Below, piece after piece: positions 1 to 11,400 of a stretch of 64,000 nucleotides of DNA (positions are counted from its first letter, which is position 1; each line of letters starts with the position of its first letter). The notes below the pieces were generated by a model. The model saw nothing but the letters and a program-made list of their open reading frames with translations, had not been told where the DNA came from and searched no databases. A program made the translations under genes and the position numbers. This DNA comes from a virus: positions 1 through 64,000 of the IMG/VR virus record IMGVR_UViG_3300044644_000283; one strand, given 5' to 3'.

Positions 1-2
1 AA

Positions 3-2015
3 GGTGTGGTTGGCGGCTTTGTGGCCGGTAAGACCACCGCCAGTATTGACGCGGCAAACAACTTAAACAGTTCTGTGTCTGACGTGCAGAACACGTTTAC
101 ACAAGAATTGAATAACAGCGGCCTGAAATCTATTGACGGCACAAACACTGTTGGCTCTTTAATTGACTCCAAAACCAATGCTTTTGTTGTCCCTGAAGAT
201 GTAACCAAAACTTTGACTGACGCAGGATTGGTGGACACCACTAACGCAAACCTCAGTACTGGTATGCAATACGCTCTGGCTAATAACAGTAGCCAACAGC
301 AAGTGTACGATGCCATCAATGGCTGGATTGATGCCAATCCTAACGCTACACAAGCAGAAGTTCTGACTGCCATGTCTGAAGCTGGCTTAGATGTAAGCGA
401 CGTGGTTTCTGCGATCAACTCAAAAACAACAGCGCAAAGCATTGCTCAATCGGCTGACACAGGTATTGCTAGTTTGACTAAAACTAAAGGCAAAACTGAC
501 GCTGAGATTGCTGCTGAAGTTCAAGCGGCAGCAGATGCCCAAGCGGCTGCGGATGCAAAAGCTGCGGCTGAGGCAAAAGTCGCTGCCGATACTAAGGCGG
601 CCATTGAAGCTCAAGCTAAGGCTGCCGCCGAGGCCAAGGCTGCTGCGGAAGCTAGGATTGCTGCGGAAGCTAAAGCCGCCGCTGATGCAAAGGCTGCGGC
701 AGATGCACAGGCAGCCGCCGACGCTGCTGCAAAAGCCGCTGCTGCGAAGGCTGCTGCTGACCAAGCTGCCGCCGATGCCGCTGCCAAAGCCGCTGCCGAT
801 GCTGATGCGGCCACTAAAGCACAAGCTGAAGCTGCTTCTGCCGCCGCCGCTGCTGCTGCTGCAAAATCTGCCGCTGATGCCAAAGCAGCCTCTGACGCTG
901 CCGCTGCTGCTGCCGCCGCAAAATCGGCTGCGGAGGCTAAGGCTGCGGCTGATGCCAAGGCGGCTGCGGATGCCCAAGCGGCTGCGGATGCGGCTGCTGC
1001 ACAAGCCGCTGCAAATGCTCAAGCGGCTTCTGATGCGGAAGCTGCTGCAAAAGCGCAGGCCGCAGCAGACGCTCAAGCCGCTGTCGATGCAAAAGCCGCA
1101 GCAGATGCCCAAGCTGCCGCTGACGCACAGGCTGCTGCTAACGCAGCCCTGACAGCCTTGACTAAAGCCAAAACCAACGTCAACACAAATACAGCAACCG
1201 ATGCATCTACTGATGCGGCAACGGATGCGGCTACAGATGCGGCTACAAGCGTTACAACCAATGCAGCCACTAACGCAAATACAAACGCTGCGACCAATGC
1301 CGCTACAAATGTAGCAACCAACACAAATGCGGCAACAAATACCGCAACTGATGCGGCAACCGATGTAACCACAAACACTGCAACAGATTCAAATGTAAAC
1401 AGTAACGTTACAACATCGCCAAATGTTAATGTCAACAGCAATGTCACAACAAGTCCGACCGTCACAACGACACCGACTGTTACGACCTCGCCTACAGTAA
1501 CCACTACTCCGACCGTCAAAACAGATGTAAACGTTTCATCTCCTGACGTGCTGCAAGTTGGCGATGTAACCATTCCCGGCGTTTACACACCCCCGGATGT
1601 GTTAACGCCAGTTACGCCAACTACGCCAATTACAACAACTCCAACGGTTACGGAAGTTCCGACAACCAAGACACCGACCAAGAAAACATCTACGCCAACT
1701 CAAACGCAGATGCCACAAAGCGGTGGCGGGGGAGAGGCTGTGGCCGCTCCGTTGGCAAGTGTGTTCTATTACGGCAAGGACTTTGGCGGTCAGAAACAGC
1801 AAGTCGCCCCAACAGGCGATTTGATGATGAGTCCGTACCACGAGTTAAGTGTTACCAAGGCTGGAGCAGAACCAGAGCCGCAAGCAATTCCTGTTGCACA
1901 AGAGGCAAAAGGCGGCGAAAATGACATATCTGCGTTACTCCAGCAAATCATGTCTTCGGGCGACAACAATATGACGCAAGAAGAGTTAATGCAAATTATT
2001 CAAGCAAGAGGCTAA
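3..2015 (+). CDS. Ala-rich internal virion protein, C-terminal part (5' cut by window edge)
   Basis: The frame is open to the left edge. The first in-frame start-like codon (GTG at 6) has no Shine-Dalgarno sequence, so the true start lies outside the window. About 670 residues are seen. A glycine-zipper-like start is followed by a helical module (about nt 294-430, NGWIDANPNATQAEVLTAMS), a roughly 220-residue Ala/Asp/Lys coiled region (about nt 505-1165), Thr/Asn-rich and Thr/Val/Pro-rich repeats, and an acidic C-terminus. The next gene starts 1 nt after the stop. Its position among ejection-protein genes, and its resemblance to the cut gene at the right edge, suggest an internal virion protein. 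The enzymatic role, if any, is unknown. Confidence 0.8.
   Translation, partial: GVVGGFVAGKTTASIDAANNLNSSVSDVQNTFTQELNNSGLKSIDGTNTVGSLIDSKTNAFVVPEDVTKTLTDAGLVDTTNANLSTGMQYALANNSSQQQVYDAINGWIDANPNATQAEVLTAMSEAGLDVSDVVSAINSKTTAQSIAQSADTGIASLTKTKGKTDAEIAAEVQAAADAQAAADAKAAAEAKVAADTKAAIEAQAKAAAEAKAAAEARIAAEAKAAADAKAAADAQAAADAAAKAAAAKAAADQAAADAAAKAAADADAATKAQAEAASAAAAAAAAKSAADAKAASDAAAAAAAAKSAAEAKAAADAKAAADAQAAADAAAAQAAANAQAASDAEAAAKAQAAADAQAAVDAKAAADAQAAADAQAAANAALTALTKAKTNVNTNTATDASTDAATDAATDAATSVTTNAATNANTNAATNAATNVATNTNAATNTATDAATDVTTNTATDSNVNSNVTTSPNVNVNSNVTTSPTVTTTPTVTTSPTVTTTPTVKTDVNVSSPDVLQVGDVTIPGVYTPPDVLTPVTPTTPITTTPTVTEVPTTKTPTKKTSTPTQTQMPQSGGGGEAVAAPLASVFYYGKDFGGQKQQVAPTGDLMMSPYHELSVTKAGAEPEPQAIPVAQEAKGGENDISALLQQIMSSGDNNMTQEELMQIIQARG
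505..1165 (+). repeat. GCN-rich low-complexity repeat (AAADAKAA-type)
   Basis: Imperfect repeats encode Ala-Ala-Ala-Asp/Glu-Ala-Lys/Gln units of about 5-8 residues, predicted to form a long helix or coiled coil. The same DNA gives long artefactual antisense ORFs. A similar block lies in the gene at the right edge of the window. Confidence 0.85.
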
Positions 2016-2016
2016 T

Positions 2017-2970
2017 ATGGAAGACTGGCTAGGCGAACTTATCGGGATTGACCCAAATAGCACCAGCAGCAATTTTGGTAACAACTACACATCTAACGCA
2101 GATCTGTTTTCCCAAATCACTGGCGGTGGTGGCAACTCTAGTCTGCTAAGTAGCCTTGGCAGCATTCTGTCCGGTGGTTCTGGCACAACTGCTCAATTGG
2201 CCAGTCTGGGTGGTTTGGGTGCTTTGCTCAATTCCATCGGTGGTTCTAGCGGTAGCGGGTACAAAGGCTATCAAGGAAGCATACCTAAGTACACAGCTTC
2301 ACGTACACAGTACGCTCCACCTGTCAGCACCGTAGGCATGGGCTACAAGCCATCCGACGCAGAGGTAATGGATTACCTCAAGCGCCCCGGTTTAAACGAC
2401 GCAATGATTGCCCGTTCTATGAACGAGTTTGGTGTTTCTCCAGAGCGTATTGCCGACGTAACCAAGGCTCCCGTGGCTGACATTCAATCACGTTATCAGG
2501 CTGCGATGGGGCCAAATGCGGGTATTGCCCGTCGCCCCGGCTCAGGTGGTGTGACGTATTTCTCACCCATGGTTTACACGCCCCAAGCTGCTGCTCCAGC
2601 CGCTCCTGTGGAAGCAGCGCCAGTAACGCAACCTGTGGCAACTGAACCTGAAAAGTATGCATCTGGCGGTATGGCTGCGGGTGGATTGGGTTCTTTGGGT
2701 GGTTACTCCGACGGTGGACAGCTTCTGCGCGGCCCCGGTGATGGTGTATCTGACGACATCCCTGCCATGATTGGTGACAAACAGCCTGCCCGTCTGGCAG
2801 ATGGTGAGTTTGTTGTGCCTGCTCGTATTGTTTCCGAACTGGGCAACGGTTCTACAGAAGCGGGCGCACGTAAACTCTACGCCATGATGGATCGTATTAA
2901 GAAGGCTCGTGGCAAGAGCATGAAAAACATCGCAGCCAACAGCAAGGCTGACAAACATTTACCAGCGTAA
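2017..2970 (+). CDS. Internal virion protein with conserved phage C-terminal region
   Basis: 317 residues. The N-terminus is Gly/Ser-rich. A helical module (DAEVMDYLKRPGLNDAMIAR, residues about 113-132, continuing to GVSPERIADVT) matches modules in the two edge genes. The C-terminal third carries a stretch common in marine and freshwater phage virion proteins (GPGDGVSDDIPAMIGDKQPA, then LADGEFVVPA and an LGNGST..AG segment). The start is 1 nt after the preceding stop. It is followed by AAGG, GTTTAAAC and the next ATG. A structural role in the ejectosome is inferred from context; no enzymatic motif is seen. Confidence 0.75.
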   Translation: MEDWLGELIGIDPNSTSSNFGNNYTSNADLFSQITGGGGNSSLLSSLGSILSGGSGTTAQLASLGGLGALLNSIGGSSGSGYKGYQGSIPKYTASRTQYAPPVSTVGMGYKPSDAEVMDYLKRPGLNDAMIARSMNEFGVSPERIADVTKAPVADIQSRYQAAMGPNAGIARRPGSGGVTYFSPMVYTPQAAAPAAPVEAAPVTQPVATEPEKYASGGMAAGGLGSLGGYSDGGQLLRGPGDGVSDDIPAMIGDKQPARLADGEFVVPARIVSELGNGSTEAGARKLYAMMDRIKKARGKSMKNIAANSKADKHLPA

Positions 2971-2979
2971 GGTTTAAAC

Positions 2980-3870
2980 ATGGCTACTTCACCTATTGCA
3001 GGACTAACCCCAACTACCGGCGGTTCATCATCCTCCACTCTGTCTGAGTGGGCAGGCCCGTATGTAACAGAGATGCTTGGCAAAGCCCAAGCAATTGCTG
3101 ACCAGCCTTACGCTGTGTACGGTGGCCCACAGACTGCGGGTGAGTCAGGCTTACAGTCCAAAGTCTTCCAAGGCTTGGGTAATCTGTCCTTCCCCGGCCA
3201 GCTTGGTCAAACATTTAGCTCTACAGGTGCGTACCAGCCTCCTGCTATGGGTGGTGATGCGTTTACACCGGCTCCTGTAGGAATGGGTGCTGGTGCACCA
3301 ACAACTCCCGGAGCAACAACTCCCGCACAGCCTACTGGCGTAGCTGCTCAGTACATGAACCCATACTTGCAGTCTGTCCTTCAGCCTCAGTTGGAAGAGA
3401 TGCGTCGCCAGTCACAGATAAACTTACAGCCCGGTCTGACTAAGTTAACCCAAGCCGGTGGTTATGGTGGTGGCCGTCAGGCCATTATGGAGTCTGAAGC
3501 TAACCGTAATCTGTTGCAAGAGCAAAACAAGGCGATCGGCACAGGCTACGCCAACGCCTATGACAAAGCCATGGGCCAATTCAACACCGAGCAGGCTCAG
3601 GCTAAGACTTTGGCTGACATGATGTCTGAGGCCGGTGGTCAACAGCGTGGCATTGAGCAACAAGGCATCAGCGCAGACTACAACGAATTCCTTGCACAGC
3701 GTGATGATCCAATGAAGAAGACGCAGTATTTGCAGTCTATGCTCCAAGGTCTGCCTATCTCGACAGTTACCAACACAGCCGCCCAACAAACTGGTCTTGG
3801 CTCTTTGGTGTCTTCCATCGGTGGCATGGGTTCCATCATGGACTCTCTCAAGAAATTTAATCTGACCTAA
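2980..3870 (+). CDS. Putative internal virion protein
   Basis: 296 residues, rich in Gly, Ala, Gln and Pro. A central helical region (about residues 125-235, YMNPYLQSVLQPQLEEMRRQ) is typical of phage proteins encoded beside giant ejection proteins. There is no signal peptide or catalytic motif. The start ATG directly abuts a GTTTAAAC octamer, with TAAGG just before it as Shine-Dalgarno; the same 17-nt start context recurs at 60711. Function is inferred from position only. Confidence 0.7.
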   Translation: MATSPIAGLTPTTGGSSSSTLSEWAGPYVTEMLGKAQAIADQPYAVYGGPQTAGESGLQSKVFQGLGNLSFPGQLGQTFSSTGAYQPPAMGGDAFTPAPVGMGAGAPTTPGATTPAQPTGVAAQYMNPYLQSVLQPQLEEMRRQSQINLQPGLTKLTQAGGYGGGRQAIMESEANRNLLQEQNKAIGTGYANAYDKAMGQFNTEQAQAKTLADMMSEAGGQQRGIEQQGISADYNEFLAQRDDPMKKTQYLQSMLQGLPISTVTNTAAQQTGLGSLVSSIGGMGSIMDSLKKFNLT

Positions 3871-3879
3871 GGATTCAAG

Positions 3880-5475
3880 ATGAATCTGATCCAAGTACAA
3901 GAGCACCTCAAAGACATGCCCATGAGGGCAATCATGGAATATGCAAACGGGAAGAACCCACAGGTTCCTCCCTATTTGGCTTTGGGCGAGTTGAATCGTC
4001 GCAAGCAGATGGAGCAGTCTGCAAGGAATCCTCAAGCTCCGGACGGCACAGTTAAAGAGCGTCTAGAGAAAGAACTGACAGGCCAAGCCACAGATCTGAT
4101 GCAGGCCGGAGCCGCTAAACAAGCGCAGTCCAATCAGCAGTTACAGCAAGGCTTGATGGCTCAACCACAGCCAGTGCCTGAAGGTACACCTCAGCCCCCT
4201 CAACCAGAGGAAGAGATGCCTCAGATGGCTGGTGGGGGTTTGACGGCTCTTCCAGTGGGTGACATGTTTAAATTTGCCTCCGGTGGAGGCGTTGTTGCTT
4301 TTGCTGAAGGTGATTTGATTCGTGATCCCATGACGGGAGCAGTCATTAGCTCTAGCGAACAGTCAGATGATGATCGCACCTTGATGGAACGACTGGGTAT
4401 CTTTAACCCAGAGAACCGTCGTGCCATTGAGCGTGGTGAACGCGAGGCTCGTAAGACTCCTGCTAAAGAAGAGAAGAAAACAGTAGCTCCTGCCGCTGAA
4501 GCTCCTCCAGTAGCTGAAGCTCCCGTAGCTGTTCCTCCTTCTCCTGCTCCAGCACCTATGGGTATCCCTGCGGCTATTGGGATGCCTAAGGCTCCTACGT
4601 TTACAGCACCTGCATCCGACGACTACAGCACAAAGCTTGCTGCGTTTAAAGCAGCTAACCCCGGACTTGCAGGTAGCGAGTTCCAAGGCTTGTTGGACAA
4701 GATCGCTAAACAAGACGAAGCCGACCGTGCTCGTTTTATGACTCAGGAGAAAGGCCGTACACGTGCTGACTTCTGGCAGGCGCTTATTGATGCGGGTGAA
4801 TCTACCCGTGGTCAAAAAGGCATCGGTGCTTTGCTGGGTGGCTTTGGTAGATCTGCTGGCGCTTCACAAGCCAAAGCAGATGAGCGTGCAGATGCACAAG
4901 CCAAGATGCGTCGTGACCAAGAACTTGGCATGGCTAAGATGCGTTCAGAACTGGAAGCAGCACGCCGCGCCGAAGCTCGTGGAGACTTTGAAGCAGCGTT
5001 TAAACACAAGCAAGATGCTGACAAGATTGCTCGTGATCTGCAACAGACTGAGTTCTCTAACAAAATGGACATTGCTAAGTTGCAAGAGCAAGCCCGTGGT
5101 CACAACATCACGGCTTCTCAAGCTAACCGTGCGCCTGCGTTGATTCAGATGGCTCAAGAGATCCAACGCCAGAATCCTAAGATGACGTTTAACGAAGCTC
5201 TGGAGCGTGCCAGCCTTGCACAGCAAGGTGCTCAGTATCAAAGCGCAGACACACGTATGCAACAGGCTATCGAAAACGCATACAAGGAAGAGCGTCCGCA
5301 TGATCCGAAGATGATTCCGTTCATGGCTAAGACACCTGAAGAGCGTCAAAAAATGATGCAAGAAAATGAGGCCGCATACAACCGAATTCGTGCTAGATTT
5401 GGGGTAGGCGCAAAGGGGCCGCAAACTGACCCTAACGCTCCCACTCCCGGTTTTGGCCAAGCACGTCCTAAGTAA
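3880..5475 (+). CDS. Putative internal virion protein, coiled coil
   Basis: 531 residues. The N-terminus contains a conserved phage segment (NPQVPPYLALGELNRRKQM, about residues 26-44). Gly-rich segments (MAGGGL, FASGGGVVAFAEGD) and a Pro/Ala-rich linker follow, then a long charged helix (residues about 290-420, Ala/Arg/Glu/Lys-rich) likely to be a coiled coil. It lies between two other virion genes with 8-9 nt gaps, so it is probably co-translated with them. The role in DNA ejection is inferred from context. Confidence 0.7.
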   Translation: MNLIQVQEHLKDMPMRAIMEYANGKNPQVPPYLALGELNRRKQMEQSARNPQAPDGTVKERLEKELTGQATDLMQAGAAKQAQSNQQLQQGLMAQPQPVPEGTPQPPQPEEEMPQMAGGGLTALPVGDMFKFASGGGVVAFAEGDLIRDPMTGAVISSSEQSDDDRTLMERLGIFNPENRRAIERGEREARKTPAKEEKKTVAPAAEAPPVAEAPVAVPPSPAPAPMGIPAAIGMPKAPTFTAPASDDYSTKLAAFKAANPGLAGSEFQGLLDKIAKQDEADRARFMTQEKGRTRADFWQALIDAGESTRGQKGIGALLGGFGRSAGASQAKADERADAQAKMRRDQELGMAKMRSELEAARRAEARGDFEAAFKHKQDADKIARDLQQTEFSNKMDIAKLQEQARGHNITASQANRAPALIQMAQEIQRQNPKMTFNEALERASLAQQGAQYQSADTRMQQAIENAYKEERPHDPKMIPFMAKTPEERQKMMQENEAAYNRIRARFGVGAKGPQTDPNAPTPGFGQARPK

Positions 5476-5483
5476 GAATCAAT

Positions 5484-8400
5484 ATGCCTTTATACGAGAT
5501 CAAAGCTCCCGATGGTCGCACGTATGAAATTGAAGGCCCAGTAGGCGCAACCCAACGACAGGTTGAAGCCGAGGTGCTCCGTCAGTTTCCTATGGCGGGT
5601 AAAACCACACAAGAACTGGAAGCCGCACCCCGTGCTCCCAGTACCTTAAAGGACATTGGTCTTGCTACAGGGCAAGGTTTGGCGGGAGGCATTCAGTCTC
5701 TCACCAACTTGTTTGGCGTTGACAATGCCGCTTCTAAAGCATTGGGCAACGTTCAGCAGTCTGCGTTTGAAGCACTGTCTCCCGCCCGTAAGGAAGAGAT
5801 TGCACGTCGCCAAGAGTTACAGGAACGTGCCAAGGGTGACTTAGGAAAAGAGATCTCTACAGGTGTCGGTGGCTTCTTTGAAGCCCCTTTGCAGACAGGT
5901 TTGCAAGCACTAGCTTCCAGTGCTCCTATCATTGCAGGCGGCTTGATCCCCGGTGGTCAGATTGCCGCAGGCGCAAGTCTTGGTGCTAGAGCCTTAGCAG
6001 GCGCACGTGGAGCCACTGGTATCGGTGGCTTAATGGGAGTTGGTGGTCAGAAGGGCCAAGACTACGAGGCGGTTAAACAAGCCTTGTTAGCCAAGGGCGT
6101 AGACCCCATGATTGCAGAGCAGAAAGCCCAAGAGGCGGCTGCTTACTCATTGGAGAACTTGCCCCGTCAAGCATTGGCTGGCGGTGCAGGCGCATTGGAA
6201 GGTGCATTCGGTATTGAACAAGCCTTGGCTAATGCGGCCAAGAAAGTCAGCAAAGCTAACGGCGCTGCGGCTCTGGATGCTCCAACGTTTAAACAAGCTG
6301 TTGGCACATCTGTGCTGGGCGAAGCTGCACCTGAAGCCGTACAGGCCGGTGTTGGTCAAGTCGGTACTAACGTCGCTTTGAATCAAGCTGGTATTGCCAC
6401 AGACCTGACTGAAGGTTTGGCCGGTACAGTTGCTCATGATGCGTTGGTCGGTGCAGTGTTGGGTCTTGCAGTCTCCCCTGCACAGATGTCTAATCTGCAA
6501 CGCTCACATCAACAGGCTAAAGCTAATGCACAAGCAGAGAAACAAGCTCAATTCGACCAAGAACGTCAAGCTGCTAATGAGAAAGCAATGGCAGAACGTG
6601 CTGTTCTGGAGAAACAAACAGAAGACATCCGTCGAGAGATGGAGCAAAAGCAAGCTATTGCTCTTCCTGCACCGGCTGAAGAAATCCCCGCTGAAGAAGT
6701 ACAAGTTGACCCGCTCAAGAATCCTCTAGGCAACATCCGTAAGAACGAAGTTCCCTTTGACATCTATAAGCAGATCGATGACTACCGCAAACAGGCTGGA
6801 CTTCCCAAGCTCAAGGAGTACTCGATTGAGGACTTTGTGGATGCTATGCCGGGTGTCAACCCCAAGGCAGAACAAGCTCTGCTTGACGAACTCATTACTG
6901 CCAAGTCTGGTTATGCCGGTGAGAAATACACCGCAGAAGATATTCTGAACCAAGCCAAGCGCAAGAAGGTTGAGACAAAGACACAAGGCTTTGCCGACTT
7001 TCTGGCCCGGACAACCGGTGTAAACGCACTGGAGAAGATGTCCCAGCCGCAGCTACACGCTGCGTTTAAAGCACTGGCTAATCTCCCAGAAGCTACAGAC
7101 CTAAACATCTTGCCCGAAGGCACAAACGCCCGACGCTTTGATGACAAACAATATGCCCGCGCCCTCAAAGGCGTGGACATGTTCCTGAATGATTTAGGTG
7201 CGCCTGCTGATCCCAAGCAAGTCATCGACACCATTAAGGAATACACAAACCTTACAGAAGACTCACACGCTGGCGCTATCCTTGATGCCGCCATCAAGAA
7301 TGGTGATGTGGACTTGATCAAGTCTGCACGCTATGAAGTCTACGACCCCAAGACCGGCAATGCTTTGCCGTCCACCTACGCATCTAAGACTGCCGCACAG
7401 GCTGCGGCTGCCAAGCGTGGTTTAAACGTACGACAGATTACAACGGATGCGATTGGCTCACCAACCACCTCCGCCACGTTGCCCGAAGGATTTGACATCC
7501 GTGAAGGCTCGTTTAAAGAGGGTGAAGCTCCAGCAGGCTACGAAGTTTCCGCCGGGGAAGAAGTCCTGTTTAAAGCCAACACAGTCGAAGAAGCCAACGC
7601 CAAGAAGGCAAGTTTTGAGCGTACTCGTGCCGGTATGGCTAACGCTCGTGAGAACCAAATCACGCAGTTAAACAACGCGGTTGAAGCCAGCCAGAAACGT
7701 TTAAACACATTAGAAGCACAAGGCAAAGGCCAGACGACTCAGTACGAGAAGGCGGCCGGTCGCCATGCTAAGTTGGTCGAAGAGACTCAGGCAAAGATTG
7801 CCACCCTGACAGACGAGATTGCTAAGTACGATCCCAAGGCTACACCGCTAGAGGTCAAGCCTACGGGCACTAAAGCCGTTGGCCGTAAGGGCTACACCGT
7901 GTTTGATCAAGGTCAGGCTAAGGCTACCTACCCCACCCGTCAAGCGGCTGAAGAAGGCATCTTGGCCGACATGGATGAGAAGCAACTGCAAGAGTTGTCT
8001 CAACAGCAAGGCCGTCGTGCCATCGGTAAGAAGGCTGAAGCTGAAATCAAACGCAGAACTGCCGCTCCACAGACTGAAGGCAAGAAAGTTTCTGAAGTCT
8101 TAGGGGACATTGAAACCAAGAAAGCCAAGGCTCAAGAGAAGCCTGAGACTCCCGGAGCCAAGGAACGCATGGCTCAGTTTGAGGCATTGCTTGGCCCCAT
8201 GCTGAAGAAGTTTGGCTTGGAAGATGTCAGCCTGAAGATCGTTGAAGATCTCAAGGCAGAAGGTTCTTACGCCAAGAAAGTCATTCAGATTGCTTTGGAC
8301 TTGGGCGACCCTGTGCGTGTTCTGCGTCATGAGTCTGTCCACGCCCTGAAAGAACTGGGCTTCTTTACGCCTCAGCAGTGGAAAGCCTTGGAGCGTATGG

Positions 8401-11400
8401 CCAAGGATCAGTGGATCGACAAGTATTTGAAGAACCGTCAGGCCATGTACAACGGACAGCCTATGTCCCGTTATGACGCTTATGTACAAGAGTACAAAGG
8501 CGACATGGACAAGGTTACTGAAGAAGCAATCGCTGATGCGTTTGCTGACTTTGCCAATAACAAAGCTCCGGCCGGTATGCTGGCCTCGCTGCTCAAACGT
8601 TTAAACGACTTCTTTGCGGCGCTGCGTAATGCATTGGCTGGCGCAGGCTTCCAAACCTTTGAAGATGTATTCGGCAAGGTTGAGCGTGGCGAACTGAAAG
8701 CCGGTAAAGCCACAGAAGGTGGCGAGAAGATGTCGTTGGCGGGAGAAGGAGTTCCTTTCTCTACACGTGGCATCATGGAACGCAAGACCAGCACAGCCCA
8801 GCAGGAGTTGGGTTTAAACACTGAAGCTGTCCGCAACCGATTCAACAACGTCCGCGACATCGCCAAGGCTTTGAACCAGTACACACTGGATCAGTTTGGT
8901 GCGATGGATCGCAACAACCTCACGCCACAACAAGCTACGCAGATTGCCCAAGCTATTGCGGACGAGGTGGCCTACCAACTGGGTACAACCGCCAAGACTG
9001 GTACAGGTCTGGGTTGGTACTCCAACAACTATCCTAATGCCGTTAGCCGACTGGCCGAGCGTTTCCCTGAGCTTGCAGAAAACAAACATGCCCGCTCAGT
9101 GTTCTCAGCTTTGGTTGCAGTGACATCCAACGGTGAGAAGGTTACTAAGAACATCGACAACGCCATCAAGCTGTACGCTGATCTGCGTGAGGGTAAACCC
9201 TTGGTTGCCATGGGTAACCGTAGGGCTACAGCCCTAGAGAACAACCTTGTCATGATTCAAGAGTTGCTTGACACCCACGGTGAAGACTTTGAAAAGGTTC
9301 TGCTCCAAGAGATCACAGTCAAGGAAATGAATGCCAGACTGCGGGAACGTGGTGAAGACACTGACGGTAGCTACTTGGCCAACACTGTTGTGCCTGCGGC
9401 CGCTGTGTACTTCGGCCCTAAGCTTGGCGCGTTCTACGCCAACCTGTCCGGCTCAGAAGGTTACCTGACCATGGACTTGTGGTGGACTCGCTCCATCAAC
9501 CGTATGCGTGGCCTGTTGATGCCTAAGGCTACGGAGGCTTCTATTGAGAAGTTCCGTGACATGATGGATCAGCCTGACGCAACCCGTGATGAAGTGGTTG
9601 CCGCAACGATTCCTTTGCGTAACAAGTACGAGGAATACGGTTGGAACACTGAACTTGAACACTTGACCGGATCGAAAGAACCCGCCAAGAAAGATGAGAA
9701 AGACGCATGGTTCAAGAAGGCCAAGCGCAAGGCGGCTGAAGCCTATGACCAACTTCTGTACGAACACAACTTGGAAAAGATGGCTAACACCATCTACAAG
9801 AACGAGTTTGAGATGTTGGAAGAGGCTCCGTTTACAGCCACCGATCGTAAGTTCATGTACGACGCAGGCCGTAAGGCACAGCAGATGTTGCGTAATGAAG
9901 GCATCGATCTGACACTGGCCGACATTCAAGCGGCTTTGTGGTACTACGAAAAGCGTCTATACGAAAAATTAAGCGGAAGGAAAGCAGATGACATCGGATA
10001 TGAAGAAGCAATCATCGCCCAAGCCCGTGAGGGTGATGGACGAGCGCGACCCAGTGTGGTCTTCAGTGAAGGATCTGACGGTGGGGTTAGACCCAAAGGA
10101 AAGAGCCAAGGCGCTGATGCAGTTCGTGGCGAGTTTGAAGAAGACGAACGCCTAAGCCTGCGTGACTTTACAGAAACGCCTGAGTTTAAAGCTTGGTTCA
10201 AAGACAGCAAGATTGTTGGTCAGCGTACAGGCGAACGTGATGCGCGTGGCCGTCTGTTAGAAGATAAAACCAAGCCAAAAATCATGTACCACGGCACTGC
10301 CCGTGACATTACTTCGTTTAGACCAAAACAGGCTAACGCCATTTTTGTGACGGCGGATAGTGCATTTGCCGAAGATTTTGCTGACGCATCCGAGGAGTAC
10401 ATTAAAAAAGAATTACTGTACACCTTGCCCGAAGAGGAGCAGAAACGTTTAGTTCAAGACGCTATCAAACTTGCGTTGAAGAACAAAGAAATTACTCAAA
10501 CAGAGTTTAAACGTTTAAATACTAATACGGTAAATCAAGCGTTAGAGACTGCGGCTGTTCAGGATAATGTTTCCAAAGTATTAAAAGACCGCATGACCAC
10601 CGGTCAAAATGTTATGCCTGTGTATGTCAGCGCACAGAAGCCTTTTGACTATGACAATGCCGCTCATGTGCAACAAGTGGTTGATGAGTTAAACAAGAGC
10701 TTTGACAGCTATGGCCGGAAGATCGGTAATCAAGAGAAACCTTATATTGCTACCGGCAGTTGGGAAACAATTGAAAACCGCAAAGTACAAAAAGCAATAC
10801 GTGATTTAGGATTTGATGGCTTCTACGTTAAAGAAGCTGGTACTAAGAACCTTGCTGTCTATGAGCCGTCGCAAATCAAATCTGCTATTGGCAACATCGG
10901 CACATACGACGCTACCAATCCTGACATCCGCTACAGCATGCGTGATGCCGCAGATACGTTTGATCCAAAGGCGCTTGAGCAATATGCAACGCAAAGCTCT
11001 AAGTCCAAGATCAAACTGGTCAACATGGACATCGATGACTTCTTGCGCTTGGCCGAGTTTGGCTATGACAAGAACAAAGAAGCTGGCGCAGAACAACGTT
11101 TAAATGCCGGTATTAAATCCAGCACGCTGCCGGGCCTGACTGTTTACACGAAGGATGGCGATCTCAGAGTGACGGGTCACGAAGGTCGTCACCGTGCACG
11201 TGCCTTGCAAAAGGCGGGGTACTCCACGATGCCTGTGCTGTGGGAGTCCAACATCATTTGGGGTGCACAGACTGACCCCGAAGCATGGGGCTACGAAGCC
11301 AAATGGCCTGACCGCGTTTACGCTCAGAAAGGTGCGCTGCACGAGTACGCATCTATTCCTATGCCGTTTACACGCGAAGAAGCTGGCCAAGATTACGCCG

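Noticed and set aside
420-1573. Long antisense and +1 frames opposite the Ala-rich block
   Set aside because: GCN repeats keep all frames open; products are low-complexity Ala, Leu/Arg/Pro or Ser/Gly-Arg strings. Artefacts of composition.
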